A stretch of DNA of 8,788 nucleotides, taken from assembly GCA_024699205.1 (NCBI GenBank), contig JAILQA010000006.1, positions 1 through 8,788 on the forward strand. Direction: 5' to 3'. This document shows positions 1 to 5,915 of the stretch, one piece after another. Both the position numbers and the translations under genes were made by a program. The notes under the pieces were generated by a model. That model did no database searches. It was not told the origin of the DNA and saw only the letters and a list, made by a program, of their open reading frames with translations. Every line of letters begins with the position of its first letter. The first letter of the stretch is position 1. This DNA is from Treponema sp. GTDB lineage: Bacteria > Spirochaetota > Spirochaetia > Treponematales > Treponemataceae.

Positions 1-165
1 GATACAGCGGAGCAGGGTAGTCTTTCCACAACCGGATGGGCCAATCAGTGAAACAAAGCTTCCTGCCGGAATTGTAAAGTCAACTCCATTGAGGGCGGTC
101 ACTTCTTCGGCTTCTCCCTGATTAAAGATTTTTGTTATATTGCTTAATTTAATTTCTCCACTCAT
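1..165 (-). CDS. ABC importer ATPase, NitT/TauT (SsuB/TauB) type, N-terminal part only
   Basis: This is the first 55 residues of an ABC ATPase that would power import of a small anion or organic sulfur/nitrogen compound; the rest lies outside the window. The translation has the normal N-terminal beta strands and a Walker A box GPSGCGKTT at residues 42-50. The ATG at 165 is preceded by AGGAG overlapping the stop of the permease gene, with a 9-nt gap between the genes, so the two are co-transcribed and probably translationally linked. It is distinct from the complete ATPase at 2197-3018, whose Walker A reads GSSGCGKST. The family call is firm from Walker A and the permease partner. The substrate is not determinable, and no binding protein for this unit is visible in the window. 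Confidence 0.9.
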   Translation of the reverse strand, partial: MSGEIKLSNITKIFNQGEAEEVTALNGVDFTIPAGSFVSLIGPSGCGKTTLLRCI

Positions 166-174
166 TGTTTTCTC

Positions 175-1155
175 CTACCATTTGATGAGTCCTTTCTGCC
201 AGCTGAGTAGTTTACCTCTTACCTTAAAGAGCACTGTAATAATTACGGTACAGAAAACTGCAATCATAAGCAGGCCGGCGTAAACTCCGCTGTAAAGCAT
301 CATTGCTTTCTGGTAACTGATGTACCAGCCGATTCCATATTTTGCACCGAACATTTCGGCAGTCATAAGGGCGATAAAGGCAGCGCAGATTCCATTGAAG
401 GCTCCCTGGAAAATATTAGGAAGTGCGGCCGGAACTGCAATTCGGAAAACCTGGAAGAAAGTACCGGCTCCAAGTGTACGACCAACTTCAAAATAAACCT
501 TGCTTGTATTCTGAATACCAGAACTTGTCATCAGCTGAACCGGAAACCATACGGCCAGTGCTATGATAAAAACGCTTGCTCCAAAGGGAGTAGGGAAGGT
601 TGTAAGGACAAGTGGAATCCAGGCTGTAGCCGGAATTGGACCAATCAGTTTGATATATGGATTTATCCAGTAATATACTTTTTTAGAAAAGCCAAGAAAA
701 ACCCCTGTTATAAAACCAAGCAGAACACCCCAGAAAACTCCAAGCAAAAGAAGCCGGAAAGAATACCAGATACATTTTCCAAGCAGGGCTGTCTGTTCTA
801 CAAAAACTGCAAGAATATTGTCGTAGGTTGGAAAAAAGATTACGGGAAGCAGAGCGAACTTTGCGGTTATTAAATTAATTGCTATTACAAGGCCTGCAGT
901 TCCTAAAAGGAAAGGACCCTTGTGCTCAAGAGATGAACGGATTTTTTTTAAGAAGAATGAAAGAATAAAAAATATTACTGCCAGTCCAAGGAGTATAAGC
1001 AAAAGCCGGTTATAATATGAAGTTTTTGCTGCAGGATGAAGACTGCTGTTTGGGATGAGATTGTGGACAGTAAGAGCTATAAGAATTCCAATTGTTGGAA
1101 ACGCTCTGTAAAGAAGTGATTTGATTGTTAATTTAATTTTTTCAGTATTTGCCAT
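175..1155 (-). CDS. ABC importer permease, NitT/TauT (SsuC/TauC) type, extended N-terminus
   Basis: Integral membrane subunit of an ABC importer, 326 residues. The C-terminal two thirds is a standard binding-protein-dependent permease domain. It has a PIPATAWIPL segment (about 173-182) typical of nitrate/taurine/sulfonate permeases and an EAA loop at about 221-248 (EVGRTLGAG...FRIAVPAALPNI) that docks the ATPase. Hydrophobic segments lie near 18-34, 51-69, 82-108, 130-156, 192-209, 255-270 and 287-311. The first two or three are an N-terminal addition, making the protein longer than the usual 250-270 residues. The permease at 1268-2200 has the same extension, and both end in a similar LIKW tail, so the two look like paralogues. 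ATG at 1155 has AGAGG six bases upstream. It is first in its transcription unit, behind its own promoter and operator, with the ATPase next. The substrate is unknown. Confidence 0.92.
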   Translation of the reverse strand: MANTEKIKLTIKSLLYRAFPTIGILIALTVHNLIPNSSLHPAAKTSYYNRLLLILLGLAVIFFILSFFLKKIRSSLEHKGPFLLGTAGLVIAINLITAKFALLPVIFFPTYDNILAVFVEQTALLGKCIWYSFRLLLLGVFWGVLLGFITGVFLGFSKKVYYWINPYIKLIGPIPATAWIPLVLTTFPTPFGASVFIIALAVWFPVQLMTSSGIQNTSKVYFEVGRTLGAGTFFQVFRIAVPAALPNIFQGAFNGICAAFIALMTAEMFGAKYGIGWYISYQKAMMLYSGVYAGLLMIAVFCTVIITVLFKVRGKLLSWQKGLIKW

Positions 1156-1165
1156 TAATAACCTC

Positions 1166-1198
1166 TTATATAACCTAGTAACTTACTAGGTTATATAA
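1166..1198. promoter_or_regulatory. Perfect 33-bp palindromic operator upstream of the permease/ATPase unit
   Basis: Two 16-base arms are perfectly complementary around a single central base at 1182. The core is ACCTAG (1173-1178), seven bases, then CTAGGT (1186-1191). The same core with the same seven-base spacing occurs at 7032-7050 in front of the other operon. The site overlaps the predicted -10 box, as expected for a repressor site. It could also fold as a hairpin, but no T-run follows and it sits between promoter and start codon, so an operator is the better reading. The regulator is not encoded in the window. The overall shape (AT-rich flanks, CC...GG half-sites) would suit a dimeric helix-turn-helix protein, and I do not name a family. 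Confidence 0.8.
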
Positions 1199-1218
1199 TT
1201 TTTTTTCACTTCTCGCAA
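1190..1218 (-). promoter_or_regulatory. Sigma-70-type promoter for the permease/ATPase unit
   Basis: On the minus strand a -35 element TTGCGA (1218-1213) is followed, after exactly 17 bases, by a -10 element TATAAC (1195-1190) that matches TATAAT at five of six positions. The spacer is A-rich. The -10 overlaps the left half of the palindrome, and the expected start site near 1183 lies at its centre, giving a leader of about 28 nt before the ATG at 1155. The promoter at 7049-7077 has the same geometry. Confidence 0.65.
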
Positions 1219-1237
1219 ATATATTTTTTTTATAAGG

Positions 1238-1258
1238 GTTATAGAAAAAGGCTATAAC
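1238..1258 (-). terminator. Weak stem-loop after the nitrogenase-like operon; possible transcript end
   Basis: GTTATAG and CTATAAC form a 7-bp stem around a 7-base loop, about ten bases after the stop codon of the permease at 1268. The stem is AT-rich and no T-run follows on the minus strand, so as an intrinsic terminator it is poor. Read-through into the downstream permease/ATPase unit is possible, which would add to that unit's own promoter. Confidence 0.25.
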
Positions 1259-1267
1259 TGAAATGTT

Positions 1268-2200
1268 TTAATAATTCCATTTAATCAGGTGCTTTTTTAA
1301 TATATCAATCACTGTATTTAATATAGTTACGACAAATCCAATAAAAATGATGCCGGCAATTGCCTTTGTGTAATTGGCAAAGTTTAATGAATATCTTACA
1401 TAATACCCCATGCCACTATCCGCGCCTAACATCTCTGCAACGGTTAATGTCATCAGTGCTGCAGCAAGTCTTATTGGAAGCGAATTTATAATTCTTGGCA
1501 GGTTGAATGGAATTATAATTTTGAAAAGTATTGTTGGTGTGGAAAGGTTCAGGACTTTTGCCGCATTAACAATTTTTTTCTCAACAAAAGCAGTGTTGTT
1601 TATTGAATCCATAATTGCTCCCCAAAAGCCGCTCAAAAAAATTACACAGAGTGATGCTGCTCTAAAGGTAGGCATGATGAGAACAACATATGGTGTGTAA
1701 ATCAGGGCTGGAACAGTAGAGATTGCTTTTACAATTGGATAGACTGCTTTTGTAAGCCGTGGGTTCCATCCAACAAGTGTTCCAATTATAACTGCAGAAA
1801 TTATAGATAGATTCATTCCAACAAGAATTAAAAACATAGAAGAAAAAAATCCTTGTATGATTTTTGCCGTGTCAGAAATAAAAACGTAAAAAACATTTTC
1901 TGGAGCGGGGACAAAAACAAAAGGAAGGAGATTAAGTCTTGAAACACAAAATTCCCAGATAAATAAAAAAGCAAATACAAAAGTCATGATGTCTTTAGAA
2001 GCTCTTGCTTTTGAATTTTTTCGCAAACTGAAAAGAAAGGCGATTTCAATTATCAGAAGAAAGGCTCCAAAGACAAAGAAACTTTTTAATCCACCTTTCA
2101 TTTCTGCAGCATATTTGCTCGGTATAAAAAAACAGGAGATAGTAAGAAGAAAAAATAGATTTGCAAAATTCAATACATATTTTTTGAAGAAATTTTTCAT
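1268..2200 (-). CDS. ABC importer permease, NitT/TauT type, last gene of the nitrogenase-like operon
   Basis: Membrane subunit of the importer encoded with the nitrogenase-like genes, 310 residues. It has the binding-protein-dependent permease fold with a TVPALIYTPYV segment (about 162-172, the counterpart of PIPATAWIPL) and an EAA-type loop at about 206-238 (VNAAKVLNLS...IIIPFNLPRII). Hydrophobic stretches lie near 12-27, 40-58, 71-98, 117-144, 180-196, 245-258 and 279-300. The N-terminal pair is an extension beyond the usual family length, shared with the permease at 175-1155. Its ATG overlaps the ATPase stop as ATGA, and AAGGAG lies seven bases upstream, so translation is coupled to the ATPase. 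The region is very AT-rich (14 G/C in the 60 bases from 1801, for example), unlike the paralogous permease. The substrate is unknown but presumably feeds the D/K reductase. Confidence 0.92.
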   Translation of the reverse strand: MKNFFKKYVLNFANLFFLLTISCFFIPSKYAAEMKGGLKSFFVFGAFLLIIEIAFLFSLRKNSKARASKDIMTFVFAFLFIWEFCVSRLNLLPFVFVPAPENVFYVFISDTAKIIQGFFSSMFLILVGMNLSIISAVIIGTLVGWNPRLTKAVYPIVKAISTVPALIYTPYVVLIMPTFRAASLCVIFLSGFWGAIMDSINNTAFVEKKIVNAAKVLNLSTPTILFKIIIPFNLPRIINSLPIRLAAALMTLTVAEMLGADSGMGYYVRYSLNFANYTKAIAGIIFIGFVVTILNTVIDILKKHLIKWNY

Positions 2201-3018
2201 AAGTTTGCTCCTTCTATATCCATCAGCTCAAGTGATTCATTGTAGAAATATTTTACAAGCTTTTGATATAGTTCTTTGTATTCTTTGCTTTCCTGAATCA
2301 AAGGATAATTTCTAGGCCTAGGTAAGTTATCATCGATTACAGCATGAATGTGTTTTGGTACCATAAATACAATTCGGTCTGCAAGAAGTTCTGCTTCATT
2401 TAAATCATGTGTAACAAATACAACCGTTTTTTTCTTTTCATCTTCTCTCCACATTTTTAAAAGCAGATTCTGAAGATTTTCTCTTATTTTTGCATCCAAG
2501 GCTCCAAAAGGTTCATCCATCAGAAGAATTTCCGGATCACAAGCCATGGCACGTGCAATGGCAACACGCTGTTGCATTCCTCCGGAAAGTTCTCCTGGCA
2601 GTTTGTTTTCAAAAGTGTTTAGTTCTACTTTCCTCAAAAAAGAAAGTGCAATTTCTGAAGCCTTCTTTTTTGAAATTTTCTGACCTCGTTTTTTGTAGGT
2701 TTCATAAACAGCAAAGGAAACATTCTGCAGGGCTGTCATCCATGGGAAGAGAGAGTAGCTCTGGAAGACAACAGCTCTTTCTGCTCCAGCTCCGTGAATC
2801 TCTTTCCCATTGATTTTTACTGAGCCACTTGATTTTAGATTCAATCCTTCAAGAACAGAAAGAAGTGTACTTTTTCCACATCCAGAAGAACCGACTATAC
2901 ATATAAATTCACCACGTTTTATTGTAAGATTTATATCCTTTAATGCTTCATAAGTTGAGTTATCACTTTCATATGAAAGTGAAAGATTCTTTATTTCAAT
3001 GATTGTATTATCTTCCAT
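2197..3018 (-). CDS. ABC importer ATPase, NitT/TauT (SsuB/TauB) type
   Basis: Complete 273-residue ATP-hydrolysing subunit of the importer. All motifs are intact: Walker A GSSGCGKST (43-51), Q-loop Gln86, signature LSGGMQQRVAIARA (144-157), Walker B ILLMDEP (164-170), D-loop GALD (172-175) and switch His204 in FVTHD. The short post-switch tail and FQSYSLFPWMTALQNV segment are typical of the nitrate/taurine/sulfonate group. ATG at 3018 is preceded by AAGGA at good spacing and lies 15 bases after the K-like gene. Its stop overlaps the next permease's start by four bases (ATGA). It therefore links the nitrogenase-like genes to the transporter within one mRNA. A CTAGGCCTAG palindrome at 2312-2321 lies inside the coding region and appears incidental. 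Confidence 0.95.
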   Translation of the reverse strand: MEDNTIIEIKNLSLSYESDNSTYEALKDINLTIKRGEFICIVGSSGCGKSTLLSVLEGLNLKSSGSVKINGKEIHGAGAERAVVFQSYSLFPWMTALQNVSFAVYETYKKRGQKISKKKASEIALSFLRKVELNTFENKLPGELSGGMQQRVAIARAMACDPEILLMDEPFGALDAKIRENLQNLLLKMWREDEKKKTVVFVTHDLNEAELLADRIVFMVPKHIHAVIDDNLPRPRNYPLIQESKEYKELYQKLVKYFYNESLELMDIEGANL

Positions 3019-3033
3019 AGGCCATCCTTTTTT

Positions 3034-4395
3034 CTATGCAAGTTTTTCTTCATGTAGCTGCATTACAAGAGTTTGTGTTGCATAAATTGTGTTGTATATA
3101 TCTTCAAGCAGTTTCAAACCTCCTTCGTATCCAACGTAACTTTTTGAGATAATAAGCTGCTGACGAATTGGGGCACTTGAATACAGGAATGTATTGCCAC
3201 TTGCTTTTACATAATCCTTTTCCCAGTCACTTCCAAAAACAAGAGCTCGATCTGATTTCTTTAATTCAGTTTCTGTTATCTCTCTTATTCTTTCTGAATC
3301 TGGTTCAAAGTACAAAACCTTCTTTTCTGTATAATCCGGGAAATTTTTGTTGAAGATTTCAGATAGAAGTTTTTCATTTTTTTCATTTGGGTTATCTGTA
3401 ATGAAAAGACCTTTTATTGAATAACCAACTTCTTCTTCTAGAAATTTCGAGATTCCAAAAGTTGAAAGACTATCACCGCTAATATACAAATCCTGAGGAA
3501 GATTACTTTGAAGCTCAGAAAAGAAATCTGCTGTTCCAATAAAATACTCGTAAAACTTTTTTTCTTCTTTTTCTATTACTTCTTCAACGACTTTTTCATC
3601 AAGCTTAGCAAACTTGCCGACTTCGCGCAAAAATTTGCTGCTTTCTGCACCGCCAATTGGAAGTACCGGATAGTGTAAAAATGGAGTACCATATTTTTTT
3701 TCAAGATATTCAACTGTTTCGAGTCCGACCCATGGAGAAATCAAAAGGTTGAATTCTGCATTTGGAATATTTTTCCATTCAGAAACTCCTTCGCTTGTAA
3801 GACCAAAAAGAATGTTTACTTTTAACCCGATTTTTTCAAGAAGGATTTTAATCTGCTCAAAGTCTCCGCGCCAGTAAGGATTTTGTCCTGGAACATCTGC
3901 AAAAATATTTACCAGACCCTTTTGGATTTCAGGTTTTACATTGTCTACAAACTGGTCAATAATTGCCTTTATTACAATTTCATGCCCAACATAAGCGTTG
4001 CCTTTAAAACCTGAAGTTTCAGCGCCAACTACTGGAAAACCTTTTTCTGCAAATTCTCTGGAAACACTGGCTGTATTATCACCAATGATTCCTGCTGTAC
4101 AGCCAGAGAGAAGAACAAAAAGATCTCCCTTCATAATTTGAAGTGCACCTTCAACTTCAACCCGCAGTTTTTTTTCGCCTCCGAAAACAACAGCACTTTC
4201 ATCTGTGTTTGTAGAAGGAATCTGATTCCCGCCTGCATAACACTCACCAAGGTTTGCCGACTGAGTAAACTGGTTAACTGTGCTTGCACAGCCTGGACCT
4301 GCATGAACAATTGGAATTGCATTTGGAATTGCCAGGACAGTATTTTGTGCTCCAAGAGCACATGTAAATCTTGCTTGTGATATTGCTTTATTCAT
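3034..4395 (-). CDS. Nitrogenase-like beta (K-type) subunit of a group IV-like reductase
   Basis: A 453-residue member of the nitrogenase component 1 (oxidoreductase/nitrogenase) family, expected to be cytoplasmic and to pair with the upstream D-like protein. Three cysteines sit where NifK binds the P-cluster: Cys12 in CALGA (NifK Cys70), Cys36 in HAGPGC (NifK Cys95) and Cys99 in SGCTAGIIGDN (NifK Cys153). The 24-residue spacing from Cys12 to Cys36 nearly matches the 25 in NifK. A further cysteine is Cys52. The first cysteine is only 12 residues from the start, so the long NifK N-terminal arm is absent. Three Rossmann-like domains follow, with no cofactor cysteine, as expected for a K-type chain. 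The start has GGAG in the end of the D-like gene, 3 nt upstream of which the stop lies. NifN- or NifK-type nitrogen-fixation roles are unlikely, because no nifH/E/B context is present and the gene is tied to an importer. The substrate is unknown; methylthio-alkane reductase MarK is the closest characterised type I can suggest. Confidence 0.85.
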   Translation of the reverse strand: MNKAISQARFTCALGAQNTVLAIPNAIPIVHAGPGCASTVNQFTQSANLGECYAGGNQIPSTNTDESAVVFGGEKKLRVEVEGALQIMKGDLFVLLSGCTAGIIGDNTASVSREFAEKGFPVVGAETSGFKGNAYVGHEIVIKAIIDQFVDNVKPEIQKGLVNIFADVPGQNPYWRGDFEQIKILLEKIGLKVNILFGLTSEGVSEWKNIPNAEFNLLISPWVGLETVEYLEKKYGTPFLHYPVLPIGGAESSKFLREVGKFAKLDEKVVEEVIEKEEKKFYEYFIGTADFFSELQSNLPQDLYISGDSLSTFGISKFLEEEVGYSIKGLFITDNPNEKNEKLLSEIFNKNFPDYTEKKVLYFEPDSERIREITETELKKSDRALVFGSDWEKDYVKASGNTFLYSSAPIRQQLIISKSYVGYEGGLKLLEDIYNTIYATQTLVMQLHEEKLA

Positions 4396-4398
4396 TTT

Positions 4399-5859
4399 CT
4401 ATTTCTCCACAAAATGAAATGGGTCTGTCTCATCACTCAGCCACCAGTCTGAGTATGGGAAGTTTGTATGTTTTGCAAAAGTCTTGTACAGTTTTTCAGA
4501 TTTCACTGCTTTTAAGATTCTATTGCCCATTGTAATTATTCCGTTGTAACCTGCACTCTGATCTGAATCACCTTCAACAACTGCAGGAATACCAAGCTTA
4601 TTTCCAAGAACAGCAAGTCCATTGTGTCGGACAAAAAGAATATCAGGTTTTAATTTTTTCAGGAACTTAAGAACCTGATATGGCTGTTTGTTACATACAG
4701 TAAAGTTTGGAATGTTTCCGGCAGATTCTAAGAGGAATTTTGCAGTGTTCACTTCTGGATTATCGAATTTCTTATCATGGTGATAAGTTGTCATTCCAAT
4801 TACTTCAAGTCCAAGATCATGAACAACACTGGCAATGTTGTGAGCAAATGCATCTCCGGCAAAGATATAAGCTTTTTTACCTTTGAATTCTTTTCTGAAA
4901 GCTTCAAGTTCTTTTGAAATTCTTTCATGTTCTTTTTCGATTGCTTCATCAACAATAGATTCTTTTCCTGTAAGTGCAGCAACTGCTCTAAGCCACTGGT
5001 CTGTCCATGTAATGCCATAAGGGGCAGGCGCACGAACTTGTGGAATTCCATATAACTCTTCAAGCTTATCTGCAACAAAAGTTGAAAGAGTTTCGCAAAT
5101 AGTTGCTGAACAGGCTGCTTCTGTCATTCCAGATATTTCATCAAAAGTTCTGGTTCTGATTAAATAATTTGGTCTAAGACCAATTGTTTTCAAAAGTGGA
5201 GTAAAAGTCTGCTCACCATTATTGAAATTAAAAATGTTAATCAAATCCTTCTGCTTTTGCTTAGGTGGCTTTAAAGCAGTGTTAAGAACAGCATTAAATG
5301 AAGCGTCAAAACCTGTAGACCAGATTCGAGATTTAAAGCCTTCACATTCAACTGAAAAAACAGGAATTCCCAATTCATCAGACATTTCATCTGCGACAGA
5401 CTGAACATCATCACCAATGATTCCTGAAGCACAGGATGTTGTAATATAAATTACTTTTGGATTGTAGCGTCTGTAAGCCTCGCGTACACTTTTTCTAAGT
5501 TTTTCAGCACCACCATAAATCGTATCTGATTCCTGAATGTTTGTACAAATCGCATGGTGAGTGAATGTCCTGTTACCTCGAATTTGTGCTACCTTTTGAA
5601 AGTTTTGATATTGAGTTATGATTCCGCCAAAGCATCCGATTGGAGCATGAGCGACTACCGCTGCATCCAGTACAGAATAAACCTGCATAAGGGCACAGCC
5701 TTCCTGACAGTTACCGCACTGGGTAAAGCGGAATTTTCCTATTTTTAATTCATTTTTTTCTGATCCCTCGACAAGGCCTTTTATATCTCCTCGATAAGTC
5801 AGAATTGTATTAAGTCTGTTTTCACGAATGTCAACTTTTCTTGCTAATCCGGCTCCCAT
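4399..5859 (-). CDS. Nitrogenase-like alpha (D-type) subunit of a group IV-like reductase
   Basis: A nitrogenase component 1 alpha-like protein of 486 residues. Counted from the ATG at 5859, P-cluster-type cysteines are Cys55 (before a long helix), Cys76 in HAPIGC (NifD Cys88) and Cys143 in TTSCASGIIGDDV (NifD Cys154). Two more cysteines, 48 and 51, form CxxCxxxC with Cys55. Cys255 lies 16 residues before YGIP's glycine, exactly as NifD Cys275 does, so the cofactor cysteine is retained. In ungapped local alignment NifD Gln191 becomes Trp180, His195 becomes Phe184, Arg359 becomes Ala337 and His442 becomes Gly430. The family fold is seen; a non-dinitrogen reductase with a FeMo-co-like or simpler iron-sulfur cofactor is inferred. 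Methylthio-alkane reductase MarD is a candidate type. I prefer ATG 5859 over GTG 5868 because AGAGGTG stands six bases before the ATG and would include the GTG itself. It needs a NifH-like donor, which is not in the window. Confidence 0.87.
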   Translation of the reverse strand: MGAGLARKVDIRENRLNTILTYRGDIKGLVEGSEKNELKIGKFRFTQCGNCQEGCALMQVYSVLDAAVVAHAPIGCFGGIITQYQNFQKVAQIRGNRTFTHHAICTNIQESDTIYGGAEKLRKSVREAYRRYNPKVIYITTSCASGIIGDDVQSVADEMSDELGIPVFSVECEGFKSRIWSTGFDASFNAVLNTALKPPKQKQKDLINIFNFNNGEQTFTPLLKTIGLRPNYLIRTRTFDEISGMTEAACSATICETLSTFVADKLEELYGIPQVRAPAPYGITWTDQWLRAVAALTGKESIVDEAIEKEHERISKELEAFRKEFKGKKAYIFAGDAFAHNIASVVHDLGLEVIGMTTYHHDKKFDNPEVNTAKFLLESAGNIPNFTVCNKQPYQVLKFLKKLKPDILFVRHNGLAVLGNKLGIPAVVEGDSDQSAGYNGIITMGNRILKAVKSEKLYKTFAKHTNFPYSDWWLSDETDPFHFVEK

Positions 5860-5865
5860 TTTAAA

Positions 5866-5872
5866 CACCTCT
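5866..5872 (-). promoter_or_regulatory. Ribosome-binding site deciding the D-like subunit start
   Basis: AGAGGTG on the minus strand is followed by TTTAAA and then the ATG at 5859, an ideal six-base spacing. The in-frame GTG at 5868 is part of this site, so the longer three-residue extension is unlikely to be translated. Confidence 0.65.
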
Positions 5873-5915
5873 TATAAAAATTTTTGACTTTTTTATTTAG
5901 CTTTATGATTTTTGA

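Noticed and set aside
1410..1700. Plus-strand open frame inside the permease gene, and similar plus-strand frames at 1986-2315, 2490-2813, 4138-4380, 5955-6233 and 6330-6596
   Set aside because: They are antisense to well-supported genes, have no recognisable domains and no consistent ribosome-binding sites.
2312..2321. CTAGGCCTAG palindrome resembling the operator half-sites
   Set aside because: It lies inside the ATPase coding region and lacks the 7-base spacer and the AT-rich flanks of the two real sites.
3034..5859. True nitrogenase NifDK or the NifEN scaffold
   Set aside because: No nifH, nifB or other nif genes adjoin, the NifD Gln191/His195/His442 positions are replaced, and the pair is embedded in an importer operon.
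3034..5859. Tetrapyrrole reductase (BchNB/ChlNB or CfbD)
   Set aside because: There is no chlorophyll or F430 pathway context, and the D-like chain retains the NifD Cys275 equivalent, which suggests a bound cofactor rather than an open substrate cavity.
5860..5915. Possible attenuator between the binding-protein and D-like genes
   Set aside because: The 56 bases are A/T-rich with only an AAAAATTTTT self-complement; no stable stem that would lower downstream expression is visible.
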